From Gnetum montanum (taxonomy: Eukaryota > Streptophyta > Gnetopsida > Gnetales > Gnetaceae): a DNA stretch of 64,000 nt. The stretch's first letter is position 1; every line of letters begins with the position of its first letter. Below the pieces are notes generated by a model, which saw only the letters and a program-made list of their open reading frames with translations, had not been told where the DNA came from and searched no databases. The translations under genes were made by a program, and so were the position numbers. Shown in pieces: positions 12,717-23,472 of the stretch. The stretch covers positions 30,004 through 94,003 of the forward strand of contig MNCI01020799.1 of the NCBI GenBank assembly GCA_015680685.1, read 5' to 3'.

Positions 12717-12738
12717 TTGGCGTCATTGTTGGGGACGG
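12717..12738 (+). other. Primer-binding site of B (tRNA-Asp type)
   Basis: TTGGCGTCATTGTTGGGGAC directly after the LTR is a mutated form of TGGCGCCGTTGCCGGGG, the complement of the 3' end of plant tRNA-Asp(GTC), used by Athila/Calypso elements. The best-preserved copy here is in D. Confidence 0.75.
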
Positions 12739-12860
12739 TGCTAGTTATCTAGATTAGTTATATCATACAAGGTTGCTGTAAAGAACTTAACAATATATCT
12801 CTTAGGAAGAATAAGTAATTATAAAAAGTCACGTCTAAATTCACACATAGTTTCATAACA

Positions 12861-14841
12861 ATGTCTCTCCTACAAGATAATAATAATGCCATACTTAGTG
12901 AGGAAGTTCATTGGAGAACCAACGAACTATATGACGATGAAGATTGAAGTATACAACTTGAAGTGGGAGTTTCTTATAAACATGAATGAAAACAACATCA
13001 TCGCAATACATGAAGACATAACTTACCTAATGATGATGAACCCCCACTGGCCACTACAAGAATAACGTAAATACAAGAGGCTGTTCAAATCTCACATAGG
13101 CATCGTAAAGAGAGACGACTACCTAGGCTCGATTTAAATAACTTTTCCAAATTTTTAGGAGGCTATGACTTAGATCCACATCAACATTTACAAGCCTTCT
13201 ATGATGCCTGCACATGGAATAACATTGATAATGGGTGGCAAAAACTTAAGCTCTTTCCTATGACACTCGTTGACCAAGAAAAAGTATGGTATAGATCATT
13301 AAAACCAAATTCTATACGATGCTGGTCAACAATGGTAGAAGTATTTAATGAAAAATATCTACGCAAGAGTGTTAGCCTTGAGGAAACAAATCCAAGGATG
13401 GAAACAAGCAAAACATGAACCCTTGGACATGGCCTTAGAAAGATATTATGCATTGTTAAACAACTGTCCAGGCCATGGGTTTTTTGAGGAAAGGCTAATG
13501 TACCATACCATTGATGGGCTACGTAATGAAACAAGAGAGACCTTAGGAATGTATGCCCAAGGTTAATTATACAAACTACAAACCCATCAAATCCAAGAGC
13601 TTATTAAGAAGGTAGAAAAAGAAGAAGGAGACTTAGCCAGATGGGAGAATGTTGAAAAACATCAACAGGACCAAAATCTTAACTCAACAAAGGTCCATAA
13701 TCATACAAAGGAGAAATCAACCAATCTCAAGGTGGAAACATCATCTTTTCCAATACAACAATCGTTAGAAGAAGCCGAGGCAAAGATCAATAAGATGTTG
13801 GAATGGATGTATCAAAAGTGTGGAGAATATATCAAAAATATTGGAGATAGAGTTTTGACAACCAAAGAAGTAGGACAAAACATTAGACATTCGAGAAGAA
13901 GGGATAAAGAAAATGAGCACTCAACTACCAATCATACATATGAATGCAACATATGCCTATACGATCACCCGAAGGGCCAATGCCCAATATTGTTACATCG
14001 ACATGAGCAATGGGAAAATACATTACATCCAGAGTTCATACAGAGATACTATGTTCGACCATAGTGGCAACAATCCCTGTCATGGGGGAGAACACCCTTA
14101 GACTAGAGGTACCCTTCGTATTTTTCGAATCCAAATACTTATCATGTTCAACATCCTGTTTCTCCATTCGGCCCAACATACTCTATCTCACCACAATACT
14201 ATTCTCCACAATACTATCAACCCATGCCTCCAACACAACAACCGCCACCTTGTGCACCTTACATTCCTCCTAACTTTCAACATTCTCATCCTTTCCCTCC
14301 TTCCAAAATGCCACCAATTGTTCCTAAGGTGTTTGTGCCATTGCAACAACCCATGAACAACACTTTTGCTACTTCTACTAACAACAGTGAAAGGCCTCCT
14401 CAACATCAAAAGCGTCCTTTCTTTAAACATGGCCATAAGAAGGGACAACATAATTCAGAGGCAACTGCATCTTCCAACTCAGCACAAGTCCCACACTGTG
14501 GTGCACCCTTACCTTCGAATCCAACGCCTCATGTAACTTCATCAGGGCCACCATCTAACACTCCCACAACCATATGGCCGAATGAAGACAACCATGGGAG
14601 ACATCATCTTAATCCTTGCATACCATCTAACGGTCACAAACATCATAGTGGGTCAACTCGTTATTCAGGAACTACATCATATAAAGTGCCCTGCTATGCA
14701 TATCATATAAAGTGCCCTGCCCTGCTATGCATATTTTTCAATTTTTGTTCTCCAGTTTTTTATTTTCAATTTTTTGTTTTATCTTTTTATCTTTTTGTGT
14801 GTTTGTCTTTTTACACTTTTGTAAGTAATCTCATCTACGAA
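12861..14841 (+). pseudogene. gag, element B
   Basis: It starts at ATG 12861 (MSLLQDNNNA). Residues about 70-250 form the retrotransposon gag core (RLDLNNFSKFLGGYDLD, later YRSLKPNSI, QIQGWKQAKHEPLDMALE). A cysteine/histidine motif CNICLYDHPKGQC lies near 13946-13984, one residue shorter than the usual CX2CX4HX4C knuckle. The C-terminal third is rich in Pro, Gln and His. A frameshift at about 13356 and several stops break it. The 3' end differs from F: a duplicated segment around 14678-14733 replaces the normal terminus. Confidence 0.8.
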
Positions 14842-16105
14842 TAAAACACTCATGTGGATCGTTGGTTGAGGTGTGTTTTATGTTATTAAGTCATGAGTGG
14901 CCAATTATTTTGATAGTGAGCCCATTACACCTACTCATCCACTCTACAAATAAGAGGTTCTTTTCGAGGGTACAATGATATTCTTGACATTTTTGAAACT
15001 TAAAATTAATTTTGTGTTCATTGTACCCAGAATGAAGAAGGATGGACCAAGAAGGATGATTAGGGTGTGACATCAAGGGGACTTGTGGATTCTCTTTGGT
15101 GACATCTGTGGGAGTTATCATGCACCATGGTTGTACTAAGATCCTTGTAGATCTAATGAAAAATGGGAGTAAGAGTAATCAAAAGGGCACTCAAAAAATC
15201 AAAAGTTATTCTAGGGGGTTCCACTGGAAAGACATGTACCCATGCCTGAAGGTTGGCAGCTTCTCTAGATTCAGTAAAGTGTAAAGGAAAAGAAAAAAGA
15301 AGAAAAGAAAAAAGAAAGAGAAGACAAAGAAAAAGTAAGTGCCATAAAACAAAACTCACTCCTCCCTTGAACTAAACGCCTAGTGACCGTACGCCTTGTT
15401 GTTATGGTACTCTCATAGTTGTTCACCATGGGATGAAACAATGTGATGTCATTGATTAGAAGGATGGTTTTGGTCCTGATTTTGGAATGATGGGTTAATG
15501 ACATGTTAACCATGCTTTACACATAGGATTCATTGTGCCCTAGGTTAGTAACCTCATGTCCCAATCTCTATGATCCCTTTCTATACCTCGCCTCATCTCA
15601 CTGTTCGTGTAATTGTAGCTCGTGTCCCATGTAACATAGAATTTTCATCTCATTCCAGTGATATTTACATGTGTGTGTTTTGTGGAGTTAGTGCGGATTA
15701 CATTTAACCCTTCTAGTGCCCACAGAAACTTTAAGTGTGGCTACACAAAGGCATTAGAGGTTAAGAACTGCTTTGGGGAGGACCCACTTGTGTAATTTTC
15801 TTGTAATCTTCATTGATTCCCTAGCCCACACACACAATTTCTTACCCTCAACTTAATTTTTCATAATCCTCTTTCCCTACTATTATCCCTCTAAATTTTA
15901 ACGTTCCAATGTACCATTACATTCCCTTTTTTCTTAACCACCAAATTTTTATTTGCTAAAGTTCACATCATTATCATTACTAGTGCATCTCAAATTAATG
16001 AAATTACCCTAGGACGTCTTAATTCTTGCCAATGTCCTCAATTATCAACATTAATTTCAAGAAAAATCATTAAAAATTCAATATTTTTGTGTGTCTCACA
16101 TTAGT
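14842..16105 (+). other. Non-coding region of B between gag and ORF3 (left part)
   Basis: It follows a T-rich tract (14740-14820) and a GTAAGT (14821-14826). The conserved box, with CTGCTTTGGGGAGGACCC (15768-15785), lies near its right part, preceded by the conserved phrase ATTACATTTAACCCTTCTAG near 15698. No ORF of note is seen. The same order, T-tract then box, is found in C and F. Confidence 0.6.
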
Positions 16106-16200
16106 AGGGTCGAGATATCTCGTACGCGATATTGCGTCCCACGTGATATCGCGTATGCGATGTATTGTATGCGATATCATGTCACATTAACCTATAAATA
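16106..16200 (+). promoter_or_regulatory. Internal LTR-like promoter upstream of ORF3 (B)
   Basis: Several GATATC-centred palindromes (including CGAGATATCTCG at 16111-16122, and ACGTGATATCGCG) are followed by CCTATAAATAGG with a TATA box at 16193-16199. This is the same architecture as the LTR promoters here, but lies about 480 bases upstream of ORF3. Further down, CTTGCAATTGTGTGAC resembles the LTR phrase CTTGTAATTGTATGAC, so the module may derive from an LTR. Promoter activity is inferred. Confidence 0.5.
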
Positions 16201-16373
16201 GGTACCCCCTCCGCAAAACTTAGCATCATTTTTCCATTCATGCGGGTGGAGTTGTTGAAATTTTTCTCTACGACTTGCAATTGTGTGACCCTTGCTTCTT
16301 CACTCATATCTCGCTTATTGATGCTCCGATTTTACTTCTGTTTGAACTTACTTGAACCCGGAGCATTTAGTTT

Positions 16374-16389
16374 AGTCATGGGGGAGAGA
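16374..16389 (+). other. Internal polypurine-like tract (B)
   Basis: AGTCATGGGGGAGAGA matches the 3' polypurine tract motif AGTCATGGGGG of these elements but lies inside the element, between the internal promoter and ORF3. F has an equivalent at 49599-49614 (reverse complement). Confidence 0.5.
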
Positions 16390-16649
16390 AACTTACCAAA
16401 AAGTGCCTAAATTTTTTGAAATTTATCATTGCCCAAAGGACATTAATTAGGGTAATTAACTTTAACACTTAGAATAATTGTGCCAAAAATCATTTAACCT
16501 TTAGGTATACCGGGAGATTAAAAATGGAAACCACCTAAGTCACAAGACCCATTATTACAAACTTTTGGGCACAATCACACGTTATAACATATGATCTTTA
16601 ATTAAGGCAAGTAATAAGGTATAACTTAACTTTGAAAATAACCTTACTA

Positions 16650-16672
16650 ACGCTTGATCCGTGTGATTGCAG
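16650..16672 (+). promoter_or_regulatory. Predicted branch point and 3' splice site before ORF3 (B)
   Basis: Branch-point-like TACTAAC (near 16645-16651) is followed by an acceptor TGATTGCAG ending at 16672, one base before the ORF3 frame. The spacing and sequence match A1, C and F. Confidence 0.6.
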
Positions 16673-16673
16673 A

Positions 16674-19440
16674 CTGGCCCTGAAACGTGTACAACAGGAG
16701 GATCATGTTCAAGGTGGAACGAAACGATCTCGGAGAGGTGGAAGACAAGGCCCTGCTAAACAACATAGAGAACAGGAGGTGTAATCATTCAGCATCGATC
16801 AAGAGGAACCTCTTACTGGATGGTCTGGGCAGGCAGAAGTGGGAGCTGCTACTGCACCTGAATCGGGACAACAACTCATGTTGCCCTTAGAATGTGTTTA
16901 GGCTATCCATGAGAATTCCACATTCACTATGGTGATTGTGGAGCTAAACTTCGAATCTTTTGTAGAGTTCACTCCTGAGGCTGTTAGGGATCACCTCAAA
17001 GGGTCTCCCTTATGGCCTGTCCTCTCTGAAAGCAGTGCCTAGTACTTAGGAGAAACATACCAGTTTTGGCACAATAGGAAGCAAGGCACCATGGTTAACA
17101 TTTGTGGTGTGACAGTTGATTTCTCTACGTAGGCTATTTTGGAAGTGTTGAATCTTCTGAATTCAGGGCCTCATGTTGCTCGATTATCTACTCGTTCAGA
17201 CCCTGATGTGTGAAAGGATTGGTTAGAGAAGGCTTATGGCAGAGACAAAGCATTTGGTGAGTTGACGACAGAAGAGAGAGTTTATTTCAAAATTGAAACC
17301 TATCACCTCTTCCCCACAAAAGGCCTGAAAAGAATATCCACGTATGTGACTAGAGGATTTGCAGTGTTGATGGGAAAGGTTAACGCTAACTTTCCCCATC
17401 TATATTTGATGGAGATCCTAAGGTGATTTGAAGAATGGAAGATAGGGAAGATGGCGCTGCCTTTCCCTTGCCTTATTAGAAAACTGTGCCAATGGGTAAG
17501 TATTCGGGGGTACACCAATGACATCCTATGAAAAGCCCAGAATGCTTCTTATGCTGAATTGTTAAAGGCGCCAGCTCCAAGGAAGAGCACTAGTGAAGAG
17601 CTGAGACCCGAAGAAGAAGAAGAATAGATGACTGGACCACATGGAACTCAACTTGCAGGGACCAGTCAACCTCTAGCCATGGGTCCTAGCCAACAACAAG
17701 AAGCAGAGCCTGGCATAGGCTAGGATCAGCCGCCACTGCAGTAAGACTACAGACCATCGATGTGCCATGTTAGGGCCATCGCTGAAACAGTTAGTTGGGG
17801 AAGTCATGATGACACAAACCTCTTCCACGTCATCGATGATGCCAGTCAGTCTACAATTTTAGTAGATTTCACAAGGGGAGAGTTATCCATTCAAATAGGA
17901 GGAGGGGAAAGTAGATGGTCGCAATAAATCTTAGGAAATGTGGCATCTTTTCAAGGGCATTTAGAGACTGGTGAGGGTGCCACAGTGGTGGTCATGCAAC
18001 ACCAGAATGCCATGGGAGCTGCTGAAGTGGTCACTGACTACATCAAAGAATCTTTCAACATACTTGTTGTGCCACCGGTAGATCTTTCAAGAGCACGGGA
18101 TGCTCAAACTCTTGCTGGAACCTCAATGACTCCTATAGAACATGAGGATGTACTTGACAGATTGCTTCAAACAGGATAAGTAATGATGTCCCTATTTGAC
18201 ATCCCTCAAGATGTCATAGCAATTCAATGAGACCTCATTTCCACAAAGGGAAAGCTGGTCATATCCAAAGTAAGGGCTGAGCATGCTGAAGCTGAAGTGC
18301 AGAATCTACAAGAGCAGCTCGTAGCCTTACAAGTAGCACAGCAGGATTCTCTACAATTTGTTTTTGCAAACTAGCTAGAAAATTTCAGAACTAAGCAGTT
18401 AATAAAGCTGATCGTAGAGAATAAGAAGGTGGTAGAAGAAAAGAAGATGGTTTTTTGGGATGCCTCTGCATCACAGGTGCAAACCCATGTGCATCTTAAG
18501 GCACTCAAGGCCTTAGAAGAAGAGAATAAGAAGTTGGTTGCAGATAACCTTTGGTTGACCTTTGTAGAGAAGCAAAAGAATGTTCTTGATGAAAACTTTC
18601 ATTAGCTATGAGAACAATTTATTCAGGTCAACTGAGATGTAAGCTGTTTAACCAGAGAGAATCGAACCCTCTCAATGGAGGAGGTACACACTATTCATAA
18701 AAAATCAGCAATTGAGATACGTACATGGTAGAATGAGGCTAAATGACACAAGAAGCTGAAGGAGCACTTCCATGATCAGGTGGGGATGTATAAACAAGGG
18801 GGGGGGAAGGAGATCCATATGGCCAAAGCTCAAATCAACATTATCAGTGCTCAACACACTGATTGGAGGGCGATATTGGACACTTACGCCTTTGCCCACC
18901 AAGTGGAAGTTAAGAACCAGGACTTGCAGATCCAAGACTTGACAGAGTACATGGAGTTGGCAAACCTTAGATATGCCAACCTTGCCATGTTAATAGTAGG
19001 GCGCCCAAGAATAGAGCTTGAACAGTAAGTAGCTTCCACCCATATCAAATATGAAGCAGAATTTGCAGAGCGTAAGAAGCTGGCAAAAAAATTAGATGCT
19101 GCAAATTCTAAACTCAAGGTGGTAAAAGAAAGCTACAAAGGATAAAAAAGATGTTGCAATCGACTTAGCTTGATGGCTAACAGATCTTCATGAATACAAA
19201 GACAAAGCCAGAGCCTATGAAGAGGAACGATAGGTGTTCGTGGCGTGGTATGTCAAAGCCAACTAGATGTTCCCACAGCTACCCTGTTTGTGGGAGGTTT
19301 CGACTCCATCAAACATTGGAATATTAGCATAGATGGAACAAGACCCTCATACTGAAGAGGAGAAGCTCCAGGCCATACTTCAACGCCATCAAGCTTCCAA
19401 GCCTAGAGCACATGACAAAGGGAAAGTGCCCATGGAAAGC
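16674..19440 (+). pseudogene. ORF3: long env-position ORF with coiled coil, element B
   Basis: One frame can be followed from 16674 to about 19125, then a +1 shift to the C-terminal part ending with GKVPME at about 19440, about 920 codons in all. N-terminus: basic and glycine-rich (KRSRRGGRQ), which could bind nucleic acid or act as a nuclear signal. Residues about 85-290: a globular region containing VELNFESFVEFTPEAVRDH, KGSPLWPVLSE and RKLCQWVSIRG. Then a Gln/Pro/Glu-rich linker. Residues about 520-830: a long, charged heptad-like coiled coil. No signal peptide or membrane helix is visible. About fifteen in-frame stops, many explicable as C-to-T changes, and a changed start codon inactivate it. 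It occupies the place of the Athila env-like gene; its true role is unknown. Confidence 0.65.
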
Positions 19441-19685
19441 TTAGTTAATATTATTTTCCATTATTTCAGGAGTAGAATTAGAATTAGGAACAAATCATAT
19501 GCCTCACTCTGGACTAAACCATACGCGACAAATATAATACTAGTCCAGGTGGGAAGACAACGAATTATGACCTAAGGTTAACGATCTAGGTGCCACAACT
19601 AGTCTGTTTGCGGAGTTCGACCGGATCGCACGTGAGAATGCTCGTATTCGTATGGTTGAGTGTAGGGGTATCTCGCCACTCATCA
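19441..19685 (+). repeat. 3' LTR of B, truncated
   Basis: Only the last 245 bases of the LTR are present, from a point equivalent to about 12471 in the 5' LTR to the terminal CCACTCATCA. It is joined directly to the end of ORF3, so the polypurine tract, U3 and R are deleted. The flanking target duplication is intact. Confidence 0.85.
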
Positions 19686-19690
19686 AGGAT

Positions 19691-19990
19691 GCTTGACAAG
19701 AAGGTTTGAGCATATCAGGAATATTTTGTGTGTAATGTTGGCTCACTCCAAGGTACATATTTAGGGTAGTGTTTATTCTACAAAAGAAAATCAACTAGTA
19801 GTTGGGAGTGAGTGTTGGGAAATATCCAAAAGAAGTTGGCTTCTTGGAGAGGTATGTTTATGTCTTCTATAGGTAAGTTGACTCTAGCAAAATTTATTCT
19901 CTTAAGCATTCCATTTATAGTGCATTGGTTTTCAATTCCCCACGCCAATTTGTGTTGCAAGTCAATTAGATTGTGAGGAATTTTCTACAA
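19691..19990 (+). pseudogene. LINE reverse transcriptase, copy 1, right half
   Basis: It resumes exactly where the LINE was interrupted by B. Translation shows YLG near 19755, then NIQKKLASWRGMFMSSIGK and LTLAKFILLSIPF, typical of the C-terminal RT region of plant L1 LINEs (thumb; consensus KKLxxWKxxxLSxxGRxTLIKSVLxAIP). It ends near a phrase CAAGTCAATTAGATT that is also found at the end of copy 2. Confidence 0.7.
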
Positions 19991-20046
19991 GTCAATTAGA
20001 TTATGAAGAATTTTATGCAAGTTAATATATGTTGAAAGTCAATTAT

Positions 20047-20232
20047 ATTGCAAGTTAATTAGAGTGTATTTTATTAGTCAATAGGCCTTGAAGTCAATTT
20101 GAACAAGATAGAACTTCTCCATGTGGGATGCCTGACAAAAAGATTTAACCATATAAGGAATATTTTTGGCTGTACTATTGGCTCACTCTTAACTACCCAT
20201 TTAGGGTAATGTGTATTCTACAAATAAAAATC
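20047..20232 (+). pseudogene. LINE reverse transcriptase, copy 2, left half
   Basis: It repeats the copy 1 sequence (GTGTATTTTATTAGTCAATAG, then TTCTCCATGTGGGATGC) up to GTATTCTACAAATAAAAATC, where the copia element is inserted. It resumes at 23473 after a single unknown base. Confidence 0.68.
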
Positions 20233-21374
20233 TGTTAACCTTTTGGTATGCCAAAACCTTAAGGAAAATCGAGAATAAAGGATGTTTGTTATGGATGTTG
20301 TATTTACAAGATAAGAACAAGAACTCCACATTATGGACAAGGACTCAAGGAAGCATGGCTATCAAAGTAAAAGACTTCATAGGAAAAATTAGATCATGGA
20401 CAAGTACAAAGACTACAAGCTAAATGAAGATGCTCCAGGGATTGAGAGAAAGTTAAATTAGTAAGAGAAAGCCTTAGGAACCAAAGCTCAAAAGTTGAAA
20501 AGATGTCTCCAAGAAACAGAAGATGTCTTGGCCAAGAGGAAGTCAATCACAAAAAGATGTCTTCAAAAAATAGGAGATATCTTCTTTGGAAAGAAGATGT
20601 ATCCTCAAAGACATTCCATTTTGAAATGAGGCATCTCCTCAAAATTGAGGCTAAATTCAAAGAAACATCCCAATCTTGAAGGAGACATTTACACTAGTCG
20701 TTGAATAGTTGTTGCATGAATTCTAAGGTGTTTTTGAAAACTTCAAGGCTATAAGTGGACTTCAAACTCTTGGGAATTATGCAAGAATTCTCAACATCAA
20801 AACTATCATTGTCTATCTTATGCTATTGTACTTGTGTACTTGAATTATCACATCATTTGTTAGATTTTTTGTGAAAGTCTACTTCATTGTATAAGAAATT
20901 TGTAAATTGAGTTACACTCTCTTCTTATGGTTCTTTTTCCTTTTTTTTCTACACTAAGGGATTGATGTGCTTCTTTCAAGAAGGCATCTTTTTAGAGCTT
21001 GTTAGGATCATATGAGATTGAGTTATTTTTTTGTGTCAAAACACTCTAGAGTGGAGCTCTATTTTATAAAGGTTGTGGTGAGCTTTAAACCACTCTTGAG
21101 CTTGTTGGGATCTTATGGGATTGAGAGTTGTCAAAATGATGAAACTCTTCTTAGTAGAGCTCAAAATTTGTGAAGGTTGTGATGTTTTCTAAACCACATT
21201 TTTAAAGAAATAAAGTTTGAAGGTGTGCAAGGAATCTACCCTCCAAGTATGAACTACCCAAGTTGGGAAACCATGTGATTCCTATGTTTTGTGTAACAAG
21301 TGTTTCTTATGATTTGGAAAACTTACTCATCCACCCCTATTCACCCCTCCCCCCTTCTAAGTTCTCCATCCTCA
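20233..21374 (+). repeat. Copia 5' LTR
   Basis: It begins TGTTAACC and ends TCCTCA just before the primer site. It contains repeated phrases on GAGCTTGTTAGGATC..GAGATTGAG and AGTAGAGCTC. Length about 1.14 kb. Confidence 0.8.
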
Positions 21375-21429
21375 AGTAGTATCAGATCCTAGTACTCTTA
21401 TGTACCACATCAACATTCAAGAATGAACT

Positions 21430-21735
21430 ATGGAGGGAACATCATACACCAAGGCACCTATGTTCAATGGGTACAGTTTTGCCTATTGGAAGACAAGGAT
21501 GTAGGGCTTATTTGAATCAATGGAGTTTGAAGTTTGGGAGTCCATTCTCAAAGGATACACACCACTAATTAATAGTGGAACAAAGGCCCTCAAACCACAA
21601 ACCAAGTGGACGTCACAAGAAAGAGATAAGTTTATGTACGATTCCAAAGAAAAAAATTGTTTATATTATGCTATTGATTTATGTTGGCTCATGACTTTAC
21701 ATAGTCAAACCTTAGACATTAGCCTTTGGTTTTAA
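21430..21735 (+). pseudogene. Copia gag N-terminal fragment
   Basis: The frame from ATG 21430 reads MEGTSYTKAPMFNGYSFAYW, then after one stop continues with FEVWESILKGYTP, KTKW-like TKWTSQERDKF and a C-rich end. This matches the N-terminus of plant copia gag proteins (FNGxNFxxWKxRM, VWxxVxxGY, W). It is cut after about 100 codons. Confidence 0.75.
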
Positions 21736-22523
21736 TTTCTATTGTAGATAAATTGGAAGGCTTGGCTTAGTTATATTTGAATTGGTTATGGGTCATTAGC
21801 TTGAGGGTAGCTCCTAAATGGAATTTGGTTTGACAACCCTATGAAACAATGTTACAAAATGCACTCAAATATGTTTGTATCTCTATGATAGCATCATGAA
21901 TATATTTTCTTAGAAGTTCTAACATTTTCATTGTGAAAGTTTGAAAATGAATGGATATTATATCATAATTTTTTTTTCAAAATGTATAGAACCTATAACT
22001 TACATATCTCTTGATTTGATTTGATCTGAATATCTCTTATATGTTAGATATGTCTAAACTCCTATGGTACTTATTACATATTGATGAAAATTGTGCATTC
22101 TCTTGGTCTATCTAGTTTCTCTACTCCACTCCTTTTTTATCATGTCCAAAAATGAGGAGATATATTTGATATTAGTGGGACATTATTAGAATATTTGATT
22201 GTCAAATAAAATGATATTAGTGGGGCATTTGATTGTTAGATAAAATGATATTAGTGGAACATTTGATTGTAAGATAAAATGCTATCATTTGTGAATATGT
22301 GAGCATGATGTCATGTAAAATGACTTGAATGACTGTGAGTTAGTACACTTTGGAATCTAATGGCTATATTCATATGAATAATTGTGATTTAGTGAACTTT
22401 GGAATTTGATGGGTACATTTAAACTAATGACATGAGTGATACTGAAAATATATGACTTAATGATTTATGGGAGACAACTAACCCATTTTCTTAAGTTTTG
22501 GACATCACCAAAAATGGGGAGAT

Positions 22524-23471
22524 TATTAACCTTTTGGTATGCCAAAACCTTAAGGAAAATCGAGAACAAGGGATGTTTGTTGTGGATGTTGTCTTTACAT
22601 GACAAGAATAAGAACTCCACATCATGGACAAGGACTCAAAGAAGCATGGCTATCAAAGTAAAAGACTTCATAGGCAAATTGAGAGCATGGACAAGTACAA
22701 AGACTAAAAGCTAAATGAAGATGCTCCAGGGATTGAGAGGAAGCTAAATCAACAAGAGAAAGCCTTAGAAACTAGAGCTCAAGAGTTGAGAAGACATCTC
22801 CAAGGAATAGAAGACGTCTTGGCCAAGAGGAAGTCAATCACAAGAAGACGTCTCTCAAAAATAGGAAATGTCTCCTTTGGAAAGAAGATGTCTTTCTAGA
22901 GATGTCCCATTATAAAAGGATTCATATCCCTACAGTTGAGGTTGAATTTAAAAAGATGTCCAAATCTCAAACTAGATGTCCACACTAGTCGTTGAATAGC
23001 TATTACACGAATTTTAAGGTGTTTTTGAAAACTCTGAGGCTATAACTAAACTCAAAAATCTTGAGAATTATGCAAGAATATTCAACATCAAAGCTATGAT
23101 TATCTATCTTATGATGTTGTACATGTGTACTTGAATTATCACATCATTTGTTAGATTTTTTGTGGAACTGTGCTTCATTGTACAAGGAATTTTTAAATTG
23201 AGTTACACTCTCTCCTTGTGGTTCTTTTTCTATTCTTGTTGCCTAAGGAATTGATGTGCTTCTTATGAGAATGCAACCTTTTAGAGCTTGTCAAGATCCT
23301 ACAAGATTGAGTTGCTTTGCTACATAAAAACACTCCAGAGTGGAGCTCTATTCTTTAAAGGTTATGGTGTCCTTTAAACCAATCATGAGCTTGTTCGGAT
23401 CTTGTAAGGCTGAGAGTTGTCGTAGTGATGAAACTCTCCTTAGTAGAGCTCAAACTTTGTAAAGGTTGTGG
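22524..23471 (+). repeat. Copia 3' LTR, truncated at its right end
   Basis: It aligns with the 5' LTR from TTAACCTTTTGG to GTAAAGGTTGTGG, then stops at one N. The last 170 or so bases of the LTR are missing. Confidence 0.8.
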
Positions 23472-23472
23472 N

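Larger units (their letters stand above)
11908..19685 (+). mobile_element. Element B: pol-less Athila-type element with gag and long ORF3
   Basis: It has a 5' LTR (11908-12716), a tRNA-Asp primer site, a gag (12861-14841), a 1.8-kb non-coding region, a long ORF3 (16674-19440) and a truncated 3' LTR (19441-19685). No protease, RT, RNase H or integrase sequence occurs between gag and ORF3. The target duplication is GGGAT (11903-11907) and AGGAT (19686-19690), four of five bases, inside LINE reverse-transcriptase sequence that continues on both sides. The element therefore inserted as a unit and later lost its polypurine tract and the first part of its 3' LTR. Confidence 0.88.
20233..23471 (+). 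mobile_element. Ty1/copia retrotransposon, internally deleted
   Basis: Two direct LTRs (20233-21374 and 22524-23471) share TTAACCTTTTGGTATGCC and long downstream stretches. A primer site similar to TGGTATCAGAGC (21377-21388) matches the initiator tRNA-Met primer used by most plant copia elements. A copia-type gag fragment follows, and a purine run AAAAATGGGGAGA (22509-22521) precedes the second LTR. Protease, integrase and RT are not recognisable in the remaining 0.8 kb. It sits inside LINE copy 2; the right end is cut at a single N (23472), so its target duplication cannot be read. Confidence 0.82.

Noticed and set aside
13199-13534. Minus-strand ORF of 111 codons
   Set aside because: It is antisense to the gag core of B and has no family resemblance.
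14188-14451. Minus-strand ORF of 87 codons
   Set aside because: It is antisense to the proline-rich gag tail; its composition reflects the opposite strand.
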